Assembly: GCF_029714425.1 (NCBI RefSeq)
Contig: NZ_CP121668.1
Span: 9,631,501 to 9,695,500 of the forward strand
Origin: Bradyrhizobium sp. CB2312
Lineage (GTDB): Bacteria > Pseudomonadota > Alphaproteobacteria > Rhizobiales > Xanthobacteraceae
Direction of reading: 5' to 3'
Length of the DNA: 64,000 nucleotides
Shown here piece after piece: positions 45,452 through 53,582 of this stretch. Position numbers and translations under genes: made by a program. Position 1 is the stretch's first letter; each line of letters begins with the position of its first letter. Under the pieces are notes generated by a model. It made no database searches. It was given only the letters and a program-made list of their open reading frames with translations, and was not told the origin of the DNA.

Positions 45452-46321
45452 ATGCCTATCGACCGCCGCTCCCTGCTCGCCTCGCTTTGCTGGATCGCCG
45501 CCTCTCCCGCGTTCGCCGCGGAGGCGCCGCCCGAGCTCGAATCCTACGAGCGCGAGAGCGGCGGGCGGATCGGGCTCTATGCCGAGAACCTCGCGACCGG
45601 TGCAAAGCTCAGCTGGCGCGCCGACGAGCGGTTCGTGATGTGTTCGACATTCAAGGCCTCGCTCGCAGCCTGCGTGCTGGCGCGAGTCGATCGCGGCGAG
45701 GAGCAGCTTGCGGCCATGATCCCTTACGGCCAGGCCGACCTGCTGGACTACGCGCCGGTCGCCAAGCAAAATCTCGCGGGCGGCAAGATGTCGGTCGCCG
45801 AGATGTGCAAGGCGATCGTCGAGCTCAGCGATAACACCTGCGCCAATCTGCTGCTGGCGCGGGTCGGCGGGCCCGCCGCGCTCACCGCGTTCTGGCGATC
45901 GCTTGACGATGCCACCTCGCGGCTCGACCATAACGAGCCCGAGCTCAATCGCTCCCCGCCCGGCGATCCCCGCGACACCACGACGCCGGCGGCGATGGCC
46001 GGCAATCTGAAGCGGCTGGTCGTGGGCGAGGCGCTGTCGCCGGCCTCACGTGCGCAGCTCACCGAATGGATGGTGGGCTGCAAGACCGGCGCGAACCGGC
46101 TGCGCGGCGGCTTGCCCCCGGGCTGGAAGATCGGCGACAAGACCGGATACAACGGCAAGGATGCCGCGGGCGACATCGCCGTCGTCTGGCCCAAGCCGGA
46201 CAACAGGCCGGACGTGCCGATCCTGATCGCGACCTATGTCCAGGGCGGCACGCCGGCTGCGGCCCAGATCGAGGCCGTGTTCGCGCGCGTCGGACGCATG
46301 GTGGCCGAACGGCTGGGGTGA
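45452..46321 (+). CDS. Class A beta-lactamase
   Basis: 289 residues from ATG 45452. Signal peptide cleaved near AFAAE; the N-terminal RR (DRRSLLASLCWIAA) suggests possible Tat export. All class A motifs are present: Ser65-xx-Lys68 (CSTFK), SDN at 126-128, the omega-loop ExxLN with Glu162 (EPELN) and KTG at 230-232. A cysteine precedes the active-site serine, as in some carbapenemases, but the partner Cys after KTG is absent. The substrate range cannot be predicted. No linked AmpR/BlaI regulator. Confidence 0.95.
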   Translation: MPIDRRSLLASLCWIAASPAFAAEAPPELESYERESGGRIGLYAENLATGAKLSWRADERFVMCSTFKASLAACVLARVDRGEEQLAAMIPYGQADLLDYAPVAKQNLAGGKMSVAEMCKAIVELSDNTCANLLLARVGGPAALTAFWRSLDDATSRLDHNEPELNRSPPGDPRDTTTPAAMAGNLKRLVVGEALSPASRAQLTEWMVGCKTGANRLRGGLPPGWKIGDKTGYNGKDAAGDIAVVWPKPDNRPDVPILIATYVQGGTPAAAQIEAVFARVGRMVAERLG

Positions 46322-46367
46322 GCCGTGCCGCATTGACCTTGCGATTGCTTCCGGGCCAAGACAGGCC

Positions 46368-47978
46368 ATGATCGCAGCGAAATTCCAGACCTTTCTCATT
46401 CTACTCACCGTCCTGGCGGGCACCGCGCTGGTCGCCCGCCGCTTCAACATCGCGCCCGCCATTCTCCTGATGCTGTCCGGCGTCGGCCTCGCCTTCGTCC
46501 CAGGCATGCCGCCGGTCGAGCTGCCGCCGGAACTGGTGCTGCTGATGGTGCTGCCGCCGCTGATCTACTCGGCCAGCGTCGCGATGAGCTGGCGCGAGTT
46601 CAGGAACAATCTGCGCCCGATCGTGCTGCTCGCAGTCGGCGCGGTGATCTTCACCGCGGCGATGGTGGCCGCCGCCACGCACTATCTGATCGGCCTGCCC
46701 TGGACCATCGGCTTCCTGCTCGGGGCGATCGTCGCGCCGCCCGACGTGGTGGCGCCGCTCGCGATCGCGCGCCGGCTGAACCTGCCGCGCCGGCTCGTGG
46801 TCATCCTCGAGGGCGAAGGGCTTGCCAATGACGCCACCGCGCTGATCCTCTACCGCTTCGCGCTCGCCGCCATCATGGTCGGCCACTTCTCGCTGCCGCT
46901 GGCCGCCGGTGAATTCGCCCTCATCGTCGCCGGCGAGATCGCGTTCGGCATCGGCGTCGGCTGGCTCTCCCTGCGTTTCCGCAAATGGTCCGGGGATCCG
47001 CAGGTCGAGCTGACGCTGTCGCTGATCACGCCCTACGTCTCCTACTGGTTGCCCGAGCATGTCGGCGGCTCCGGCGTGATCGCCACGGTCGCCTGCGGCC
47101 TTTACGTCAGCTGGAACGGCCCGCTGCTGATCTCGTCGGCGACGCGCCTGCAGGGCATCTTCTTCTGGGACCTCATCATCTACCTGATCGAGGGCCTGCT
47201 GTTCCTGCTCACCGGCTTCCAGATGCGCGCGCTCTACGAGAAATCGAAGGCGTTCCCCCTCGACGACATCCTGATCGCGACCGCGGTGGTCCTGACGATC
47301 ATCGTGACCGCGCGCTTCACCTGGCTTTATCCGGCGACCTATCTGCCGAGGATCCTCTCGAAGTCGCTGCGCGAGCGCGATCCCTCGCCGCCGTGGCAAT
47401 GGCCGTTCGTGCTCGCCTTCACCGGCGTGCGCGGCGCCGTGTCGCTCGCGGCCGCGCTGGCGCTGCCGTTCACGCTGCCCGGCGGCGAGGCCTTCCCGTA
47501 TCGCGACCTGATCCTGTTCGTCGCCTTCGGCGTCATCTTCGTCACCCTGATCGGCGTCGGCCTGACGCTGCCGCCCGTGGTGCGCTGGCTCGGCGTCGCC
47601 GAAGCCGGCCGCAACGAGCACGTCGCGGAGCACGAGGCCGAGATCGCGGCGCGCCGCCAGGCGCTCGATGCCGCGTTGAAATCACTCGACGCGCTGACCG
47701 CGGAGAAGGAAGTCTCCGACGAGGTGATGCGGCTGCTGCGCGCGCGCCACGAGATCCGCGTCAACCAGCTTCCGGACTCACTCGATCCCGCGCACCACGA
47801 CGTCTCCGCCGCCGGCACCGCGCTGACCCGCGAGCTGATCGCCGCCGAACGCAAATTCATCCACGAACTCCTCCGCGATGGCGAGATCACCGACGAGACA
47901 AGGCGGCGGATCGAGCGCGATCTAGACCTGGAGGAGGCTAGCCTGGCGAACCGGGAGTACCGGGGGGTGCCGCTGTAG
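46368..47978 (+). CDS. Na+/H+ antiporter, CPA1 family
   Basis: 536 residues from ATG 46368 (the frame upstream overlaps the beta-lactamase and lacks homology). About 12 hydrophobic segments occupy residues 1-410, including LLGAIVAPPDVVAPLAIARRL, the ion-pathway segment EGEGLANDATALIL with acidic residues, and FTGVRGAVSLAAALALPF. The remaining 120 residues are a soluble helical tail (ARRQALDAALKSLDALTAEKEV). It exchanges Na+ or K+ for protons across the inner membrane. It starts 46 bases after the beta-lactamase stop on the same strand. Confidence 0.93.
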   Translation: MIAAKFQTFLILLTVLAGTALVARRFNIAPAILLMLSGVGLAFVPGMPPVELPPELVLLMVLPPLIYSASVAMSWREFRNNLRPIVLLAVGAVIFTAAMVAAATHYLIGLPWTIGFLLGAIVAPPDVVAPLAIARRLNLPRRLVVILEGEGLANDATALILYRFALAAIMVGHFSLPLAAGEFALIVAGEIAFGIGVGWLSLRFRKWSGDPQVELTLSLITPYVSYWLPEHVGGSGVIATVACGLYVSWNGPLLISSATRLQGIFFWDLIIYLIEGLLFLLTGFQMRALYEKSKAFPLDDILIATAVVLTIIVTARFTWLYPATYLPRILSKSLRERDPSPPWQWPFVLAFTGVRGAVSLAAALALPFTLPGGEAFPYRDLILFVAFGVIFVTLIGVGLTLPPVVRWLGVAEAGRNEHVAEHEAEIAARRQALDAALKSLDALTAEKEVSDEVMRLLRARHEIRVNQLPDSLDPAHHDVSAAGTALTRELIAAERKFIHELLRDGEITDETRRRIERDLDLEEASLANREYRGVPL

Positions 47979-47984
47979 CAGCCC

Positions 47985-48063
47985 GTCATTGCGAGCATAG
48001 CGAAGCAATCCAGACTGCCGCGGCGGAAAGACCCTGGATTGCTTCGCTGCGCTCGCAATGACG
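47985..48063. repeat. Interspersed palindromic repeat, family A
   Basis: GTCATTGCGAGCATAGCGAAGCAATCCAG, then CTGGATTGCTTCGCTGCGCTCGCAATGACGG. Between convergent genes. Confidence 0.88.
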
Positions 48064-48086
48064 GCTGTTGAAACACACGGGGCAAG

Positions 48087-48899
48087 CTACCGCCTTTCAC
48101 AGAACTCCCCGACCCCCGCCGCAACAGCCCTCGCAATCATCTCCTGCCGCTCGGACGAGTTCAGCTCCATCTCCTCATCGCGGTTGATGATCGAGCCGGC
48201 CTCGAGCAGCACGGCAGCACTCCGCGTCCGCGACAGCACGATGAGCCCGTCATAGCGGTAGACGCCGACATCCTTGTCGAGCAGCTGGCGGCGGTAGCGG
48301 CCCATCACCGGTAGTGTGTACTGGCTGGCATAGTGAAGGCCCTGCTCCTTGAGCTGCCTGCCGATCATCCGCGCCAGCAGCAGGCTGGTGGCGAAGTGCG
48401 GATTCTGCTGCGACACGAACAGCGAGTGACCCGAGAAGCGGTCGCTGAAATAGCTCTTCGCGCCGTCGAACTCCCAGGTCTCGAGCAATTTATCCGGCAC
48501 CGAATCGTGATGGATCGACAGGAAGAGATCGGTCCGGCTGTCATTGGCGGCACTGACGCGCTTGAACAGGCTCGGCCGCGCCTTGCCGTCCGTGACGAGC
48601 AGGCGGGTGCCGACAAAACCTTCGGACTTGAGCCTCGCCGTGATGAGTTTTGCGAGAACGAAGTTGAAGCCGAACTCCGGATCATTGCGGGCGCTAAGCG
48701 CGCCGTAGGCGTCCGGGGTATGCCCGACGTCGACGACGATCCGGAATTTCCGCGGCTCGCATGTCTCCGGCGCAGACGCTTTCGGCCTCGCCTTTGCCGC
48801 CTTCCGCGACGCGGCCGCCTGGCCAGGGTCAACTGGCGACAGCAAAAGCGGGATCAGCGCAAACGCAAGAGCGACGATGGCGCGCCACGGCTTGCTCAC
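48087..48899 (-). CDS. N-acetylmuramoyl-L-alanine amidase (Amidase_3)
   Basis: 270 residues from GTG 48899, preceded by GGGGGAAAGG; the GTG overlaps the TGA of the upstream TauD gene (GTGA). A signal peptide covers the first 25 residues. The Amidase_3 domain begins at IVVDVGHTPDAYGA (first zinc His; the usual GHGG is replaced by GHTP), with Glu and His ligands in FNFVLAKLI and FLSIHHDSV, and the catalytic glutamate in VLLEAGSIINRDEE. It cleaves the amide between muramic acid and the peptide stem in the periplasm. Confidence 0.92.
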   Translation of the reverse strand: MSKPWRAIVALAFALIPLLLSPVDPGQAAASRKAAKARPKASAPETCEPRKFRIVVDVGHTPDAYGALSARNDPEFGFNFVLAKLITARLKSEGFVGTRLLVTDGKARPSLFKRVSAANDSRTDLFLSIHHDSVPDKLLETWEFDGAKSYFSDRFSGHSLFVSQQNPHFATSLLLARMIGRQLKEQGLHYASQYTLPVMGRYRRQLLDKDVGVYRYDGLIVLSRTRSAAVLLEAGSIINRDEEMELNSSERQEMIARAVAAGVGEFCERR

Positions 48900-49810
48900 A
48901 CCGGCCTTTCCCCCTTCACCGTCACCCGCGTGCCCGAGCGCGTATGCGGCCAGTAGTCCCACATCGCGCGATGCTGGGTGCAACGGTTGTCCCAGAACGC
49001 GATGGCGTTCTCGGTCCAGCGGAAGCGGCATTGGAACAACGGGTTCTCGACGTGCTGGTAGAGATAGGCGAGCATCGCGTCGCTCTCGTCGCGCGGGATG
49101 CCGTTGATGTGGCGGGTAAAGCCGCGGTTGACGTAGAGCGCCTTTCTGCCCGTGACGGGATGCGTGCGCACCACGGGGTGCTCGGCGTTCGGATAGGAGG
49201 GACGGTCGGCGACGCCATAGTTCGCGTAGAGCCCGCGATAGATCGGCTCGCCGTCATGCAGGGCGGTGAGGCCATCGAGATAGGCCTTCATGCGGTCCGA
49301 CAGCGCCTCATAGGCGGCGTACATGTTGGCGAACAGCGTGTCGCCACCGCGCGGCGGGCACTGCTTGATGTAGAGGATCGAGCCCATCGGCGGCTCGAGA
49401 TCGCAGGACACGTCCGAGTGCCAGCCCTCGCCGTTGGCGCGCGGCGAGTTCTTGTCGGCGTAGATCTTCATCAAGGCCGGGTCTTCGTCCTCGTGGGGAG
49501 CTGCGGGGTGGAAATGCAATTCACCGAACTTGCGGCCGAAGGCGAGGTGCTGCTTTGGCGTGATGTGCTGGTCGCGAAAGAAGATCACGAGGTTTTCGGC
49601 GAGCGCGCGATGGATCTCGTCCATCTGCCGGTTGGAGCGCGCGTCACCCTCGACGAGCTGACCGATATCGACGCCGGAGATTTCCGCACCGATGATGGGG
49701 GTGAGCTTTTCGACCGCGATGGTCTCGTAAGGCGCGCCGTCGTCCGCCGTGTGGCGATAGCGCGGACCCTGCTTGCCGGCGAGTGAGCTCATCGCGTGTC
49801 TCCCGATCAT
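48896..49810 (-). CDS. TauD/TfdA-family Fe(II)/2-oxoglutarate dioxygenase
   Basis: 304 residues; ATG 49792 (MSSLAGKQG) is an alternative start. The non-haem iron ligands are visible: HSD in GEGWHSDVSC and the distal histidine in RCTQHRAMWDY, with the 2-oxoglutarate arginine in RSGTRVTVKG. Typical substrates are sulfonates, aryloxyacids or other small acids; no transporter or desulfonation gene is near. Overlaps the amidase gene by 4 bases. Confidence 0.92.
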   Translation of the reverse strand: MIGRHAMSSLAGKQGPRYRHTADDGAPYETIAVEKLTPIIGAEISGVDIGQLVEGDARSNRQMDEIHRALAENLVIFFRDQHITPKQHLAFGRKFGELHFHPAAPHEDEDPALMKIYADKNSPRANGEGWHSDVSCDLEPPMGSILYIKQCPPRGGDTLFANMYAAYEALSDRMKAYLDGLTALHDGEPIYRGLYANYGVADRPSYPNAEHPVVRTHPVTGRKALYVNRGFTRHINGIPRDESDAMLAYLYQHVENPLFQCRFRWTENAIAFWDNRCTQHRAMWDYWPHTRSGTRVTVKGERPV

Positions 49811-49828
49811 TGTTGATTGGGAGCCATC

Positions 49829-49914
49829 GTAGCCCGGATGGAGCGAAGCGCAATCCGGGAACGGTCGTTCTGCGGCTGACGACCCCGGATTTCGCGCGCG
49901 CCATCCGGGCTACG
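49829..49914. repeat. Interspersed inverted repeat (GTAGCCCGGATGGAGC...GCCATCCGGGCTAC)
   Basis: GTAGCCCGGATGGAGCGAAGCGCAATCCGGG left arm; CCCCGGATTTCGCGCGCGCCATCCGGGCTACG right arm. Related to family B; flanks the ispG terminator. Confidence 0.75.
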
Positions 49915-49919
49915 CACGC

Positions 49920-49957
49920 AAAAAATAAGGCGGGTTTCGCTTCGCGAACCCGCCTTA
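49920..49957 (-). terminator. Rho-independent terminator of ispG
   Basis: On the minus strand TAAGGCGGGTT - CGCGAAGCGA - AACCCGCCTTA followed by TTTTTT; 11-base perfect arms, about 24 bases after the ispG stop. Confidence 0.9.
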
Positions 49958-49980
49958 CGACTCCAATGTTTAGGAGAAAA

Positions 49981-51273
49981 CTACTCCGCCGCGGTCACCG
50001 GGACCTTGGCGCCCTGGCCGTAGCGCTGGTCGATGTAGTCGATCACCAGCGCCTTGAAGTCGGCGGCGATGCCGGGGCCGCGCAACGTGCGGAACTTCTT
50101 GCCGTCGACGAACACGGGCGCGGCCGGCGCTTCGCCGGTGCCGGGCAGCGAGATGCCGATATTGGCGTGCTTGGATTCGCCGGGGCCGTTGACGATGCAG
50201 CCCATCACCGCGACGTTGAGCTCTTCGACGCCGGGATATTTGGTCTTCCAGGTCGGCATCTCGTCGCGGATGAAATCCTGGATCGAGCGCGCCAGCTCCT
50301 GGAACGTGGTCGAGGTGGTGCGGCCGCAGCCGGGGCACGCCGCGACCAGCGGCACGAAGGTGCGGAAGCCCATGGTCTGCAACAGCTCCTGGCCGACCTG
50401 CACCTCGCGGGTGCGGTCGCCGCCGGGCTCCGGCGTCAGCGAGATGCGGATGGTGTCGCCGATACCCTGCTGCAGCAGGATGCCGAGCGCCGCCGACGAG
50501 GCGACGATGCCCTTCGAGCCCATGCCGGCCTCGGTGAGGCCGAGATGGATGGCGTAATCCGAGCGCGACGCGAGGTCCTGGTAGACCGCGATCAGATCCT
50601 GCACGGCCGAGACCTTGGCCGAGAGGATGATGCGGTCCTTCGGCATGCCGAGCTCCTGGGCCCGCGCGGCCGAGAGCAGCGCCGACTGCACCATCGCTTC
50701 ACGCGTCACCGCGCGCACGTCGCGCGGATTCGGCGACGCGGCGTTCTCGTCCATCAGCTTGGTCAGCAGCTCCTGGTCGAGCGAGCCCCAATTGGCGCCG
50801 ATGCGCACCGGCTTGTTGTTCTTGTTGGCGATCTCGATGATGTCGGCGAACTGGGTGTCGCGCTTGTCCTTGAAGCCGACATTGCCGGGATTGATGCGGT
50901 ACTTGGCGAGCGCCTCGGCGCAGGCCGGATGCTCGGCGAGCAGCTTGTGGCCGATATAGTGGAAGTCGCCGATCAGCGGCGTGGTGATGCCGCGCTTGGC
51001 GAGGCCGTCGCGGATGTGCGGAACGGCGGCTGCGGCTTCCTCACGGTCCACGGTGATGCGGACCATTTCGGAGCCGGCGCGCGCCAGCGCTGCGACCTGG
51101 GCGATGGTGCCGTCGATGTCGGCGGTGTCGGTGTTGGTCATCGACTGCACGACGATCGGCGCACCGCCGCCCACAGTGACGTCGCCGACCTTCACCTGGG
51201 TGGTCTGGTGCCGGGGCGCCGGGCCCGCGAGGTCGGAGTCGATGGAGTTTTCGAGCTTGTTCATAGGGTCCAA
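49981..51273 (-). CDS. ispG: 4-hydroxy-3-methylbut-2-en-1-yl diphosphate synthase (flavodoxin type)
   Basis: 430 residues from ATG 51273; ATG 51264 is an alternative. The TIM-barrel part begins [25 protein letters not shown]. The iron-sulfur cysteines are in [11 protein letters not shown] and [13 protein letters not shown]. It performs the reductive step of the MEP isoprenoid pathway that yields HMBPP; a 4Fe-4S cluster is used. It follows the DMT exporter gene on the same strand with only 3 bases between, so the two are co-transcribed, and ends at a strong terminator. Confidence 0.96.
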   Translation of the reverse strand: MDPMNKLENSIDSDLAGPAPRHQTTQVKVGDVTVGGGAPIVVQSMTNTDTADIDGTIAQVAALARAGSEMVRITVDREEAAAAVPHIRDGLAKRGITTPLIGDFHYIGHKLLAEHPACAEALAKYRINPGNVGFKDKRDTQFADIIEIANKNNKPVRIGANWGSLDQELLTKLMDENAASPNPRDVRAVTREAMVQSALLSAARAQELGMPKDRIILSAKVSAVQDLIAVYQDLASRSDYAIHLGLTEAGMGSKGIVASSAALGILLQQGIGDTIRISLTPEPGGDRTREVQVGQELLQTMGFRTFVPLVAACPGCGRTTSTTFQELARSIQDFIRDEMPTWKTKYPGVEELNVAVMGCIVNGPGESKHANIGISLPGTGEAPAAPVFVDGKKFRTLRGPGIAADFKALVIDYIDQRYGQGAKVPVTAAE

Positions 51274-51276
51274 ATA

Positions 51277-52230
51277 TCAGGTTTTGGTGACGTTCAGCAA
51301 TGCATCAGCTGGCGCCGCAGCCGTTTGGCTCGGACGGTTAACCAGAAAAAGCCCAGCAATTACAAGGACGGCGGCCGCCCCGAAAGCCAAGCTCAGGGTA
51401 TCGTGCATGATGAAATAGCTACCCACCACGCCAAACAAAGGGGTGATGAAGGTAAAAGCCGACAATTTGCTGGCCGAATAGGCCTTCACCAGCGCGAACC
51501 AAAGCGTGAACGTGGTTCCGACCACCCAGATCGCCTGGAAGGCCATCAGTCCGAGCGACAGCGGCGATGGGGTATGCGTGATGGTCTCCCCGAACATATA
51601 CGCCGCCAGCCCGAGGATCGGGATCGAGGTCGCGACCTGATAGCCGAGCGCCTTCTCGGGAGCTGCGAAGCGCAGCCGGGTGCCCTTGGCGACCAGCGTG
51701 GTCGCGGCCCACAGCGCGGCGCCGCCGACGATCAGGAGATCGCCGAGCAGGACATGCGCGTCGACGTTGGGTTGCGGCACGCCGATCGCGAGCGCGACGC
51801 CGGCAAAGCTGATGGCAAGACCCAGCCATTGCGACGCGCCGAGCCGCTCGCCGAGCACCTGATAGGAGCCAAGCGCCACGAAGAACGGCGCGGTGTAGAG
51901 GAACACCACCGCGCGGGAGGCCGAGGTCAGGCGCAGGCCCTGGAAGATCAGCACGAACTCGATGCCGAACATCAGCCCGGCGATCAGGCCGGCCTTCCAC
52001 GTCCCATCACGCTCGAAGAATTTCACGCCGCGCAGGGTGCCGATGATGAACAGCACCGGCAGCGCCCCCATCGAGCGGATCATCGCCTGGAGCATCGGCG
52101 GGACGTCCGGCAGCACCAGCTTGATCGCGATCTGGTTGAAGCCCCAGGTCAGGCACAGCATGAGCATCAGGGCGATGGCGCCGGCACTGAGGGGACGACC
52201 GGCGGACGGGATGGCTTGAGGTGTGGGCAT
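51277..52230 (-). CDS. DMT-family (EamA) transporter
   Basis: 317 residues with two EamA repeats, each of about five hydrophobic segments (IALMLMLCLTWGFNQIAIKLV at the start; ALWAATTLVAKGT opening the second). TSASRAVVFLYTAPFFVALG and FWLAL-type segments fit the drug/metabolite transporter superfamily. Probably an inner-membrane exporter or permease of small metabolites. It is the upstream gene of a probable two-gene operon with ispG. Confidence 0.92.
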   Translation of the reverse strand: MPTPQAIPSAGRPLSAGAIALMLMLCLTWGFNQIAIKLVLPDVPPMLQAMIRSMGALPVLFIIGTLRGVKFFERDGTWKAGLIAGLMFGIEFVLIFQGLRLTSASRAVVFLYTAPFFVALGSYQVLGERLGASQWLGLAISFAGVALAIGVPQPNVDAHVLLGDLLIVGGAALWAATTLVAKGTRLRFAAPEKALGYQVATSIPILGLAAYMFGETITHTPSPLSLGLMAFQAIWVVGTTFTLWFALVKAYSASKLSAFTFITPLFGVVGSYFIMHDTLSLAFGAAAVLVIAGLFLVNRPSQTAAAPADALLNVTKT

Positions 52231-52288
52231 GTTTCCTGGAATCCGGCTTTGCGCCGTTGTTGCTTGACTGATCAGACGGCGGACTCTT

Positions 52289-52412
52289 CACCTCTCCCCA
52301 ACGGGGAGAGGTCGATTTGCGAAGCAAATCGGGTGAGGGGGCGCCGGCCCCACGAGAGAGCGAAGCCCCTCACCCGCGCCTTCGGCGCGACCTCTCCCCC
52401 TGGGAGAGGTGA
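52289..52412. repeat. Interspersed palindromic repeat, family D
   Basis: CACCTCTCCCCAACGGGGAGAGGTCGATTTGCGAAGCAAATCGGGTGAGGGG left half; CCCCTCACCCGCGCCTTCGGCGCGACCTCTCCCCCTGGGAGAGGTG right half. Between the DMT and Fur-type genes, which share a strand. Confidence 0.88.
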
Positions 52413-52447
52413 GCACCGCCATTGTGGCTCGAGCTGATCCCATCTTT

Positions 52448-52942
52448 CTAAGAGACTTTCTGACAATGGGTGCAGACGCCCGTGATCTCCACCACGGACA
52501 ATTTGGGGGCAAAGCCTGAGCTGCGCGCCGCGGCGTTGAGGCCCCCGGCGAAGGATGCCGAGGGGATCTCGCCGACGAGGCCGCAGCGCTCGCAGATCAG
52601 GAACGCCACCGCCGAGGTCGAATCGTGGTCGTGGGCGGCGCAGGCGAGATAGGCGTTGCGGCTTTCGATGCGGTGCACGAGGCCGTTGGCCATCAGGAAA
52701 TCGAGCGCACGGTAGACCGTGATCGGCGCCGGCCGCGCCATCGACTTGGCGAGCTCGTCAATCACCTCATAGGCCCCGAGCGGGCGATGGCTGGAGAGCA
52801 AGGCTCCCAGCACCTGGCGGCGGATCGGCGTGAATTTCTGCGCCCGCTGCTCGCAGACCGTCTCGGCATGCGCCAGCGCGTCCGCGGTACAGCGGCCGTG
52901 ATCGTGGTCGGGCGCAGGAAAGGCCGGCTTTGCGAGGGTCAT
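52448..52942 (-). CDS. zur: Fur-family zinc uptake regulator (Zur-like)
   Basis: 164 residues. Winged helix at about 40-95 (FTPIRRQVLGALLSSHRPLGAYEVIDELAK, ITVYRALDFLMANGLVHRIES). Metal ligands: CAAHDHDST with histidines, and structural zinc cysteines in ICERCGLVGE and the C-terminal VCTHCQ. The C-terminal CxxC with the histidine-rich loop and the ESRNAYLAC segment fit Zur better than Fur or PerR. It represses zinc importers when zinc is high; no znuABC genes are adjacent, so its targets are elsewhere. Confidence 0.85.
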   Translation of the reverse strand: MTLAKPAFPAPDHDHGRCTADALAHAETVCEQRAQKFTPIRRQVLGALLSSHRPLGAYEVIDELAKSMARPAPITVYRALDFLMANGLVHRIESRNAYLACAAHDHDSTSAVAFLICERCGLVGEIPSASFAGGLNAAARSSGFAPKLSVVEITGVCTHCQKVS

Positions 52943-53055
52943 GCCGGCAGCGTTCTAGCATTTCGGTGAGGGAACCCAAAGCGCGCCGCGGAATGCGGCT
53001 GCCAGCCATGCTCTTGCCGCGGGACAGCATCCCGGTAGCCCGCCATGAAATAATC

Positions 53056-53069
53056 ATAAGCTTGCTTAT
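53056..53069. promoter_or_regulatory. Candidate MarR operator upstream of the emrAB operon
   Basis: Palindrome ATAAGC - TT - GCTTAT. Two more AAGCTTA elements follow at 53078 and 53094, the first within CCAAGCTTATTGG, up to the marR start codon. Confidence 0.55.
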
Positions 53070-53099
53070 TATATGCCAAGCTTATTGGAGACCAAGCTT

Positions 53100-53582
53100 A
53101 TGACCCGCGGGTCTGTCGACCAGAACTTCCTGTTCACGCTCGGCGAGCTCTACCGCCTCCTGCGCGTCTACGCAGACAAGGAGGCCTCGCGCTTCGGCAT
53201 CACCCGCGCGCAATGGGCCGTGCTGGCCAAGGTCGAGCGCAGCGAAGGCATGAAACAGTCGGAACTCGCCGAGCTGCTGGAGATGCAGCCGATCACGCTG
53301 ACGCGGCTGATCGACAAGCTGTGCGACAACGACTGGATCGAGCGCCGCAGCGATGCCTCGGACCGCCGCGTCAAGCGGCTTTATCTGAAGAAGGCCGGGC
53401 GGCAATTGCTCGGCCGGATGAGCGGGCTGAAGTCCGAGCTCACGGCCAACGCCCTCGACGGCATCAATCCGGCGGACGCCCACCGCCTCCTCACCCAACT
53501 CGAAACGATCAAGGAAAACGTGCGTAACGCGATCCAGAATAGCGGAGCGGAACAAGCGCGTAAGGAGCAGCGCTATGGCTGA
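53100..53582 (+). CDS. MarR-family regulator of the emrAB efflux operon
   Basis: 160 residues from ATG 53100 (an ATG at 53073 also lies in frame; GGAG at 53087 favours 53100). Winged helix: FGITRAQWAVLAKVERSEGMKQSELAELLEMQPITLTRLIDKLCDNDWIERR, then the wing DASDRRVKRLYLKK. Overlaps the emrA gene by 8 bases. It most likely represses its own operon through the palindromes upstream and responds to the exported compound. Confidence 0.9.
   Translation: MTRGSVDQNFLFTLGELYRLLRVYADKEASRFGITRAQWAVLAKVERSEGMKQSELAELLEMQPITLTRLIDKLCDNDWIERRSDASDRRVKRLYLKKAGRQLLGRMSGLKSELTANALDGINPADAHRLLTQLETIKENVRNAIQNSGAEQARKEQRYG

Noticed and set aside
49783..52437. 884-codon plus-strand frame across TauD, ispG and DMT genes
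   Set aside because: Spans several unrelated, well-supported minus-strand genes and the terminator of one; no recognisable domain.
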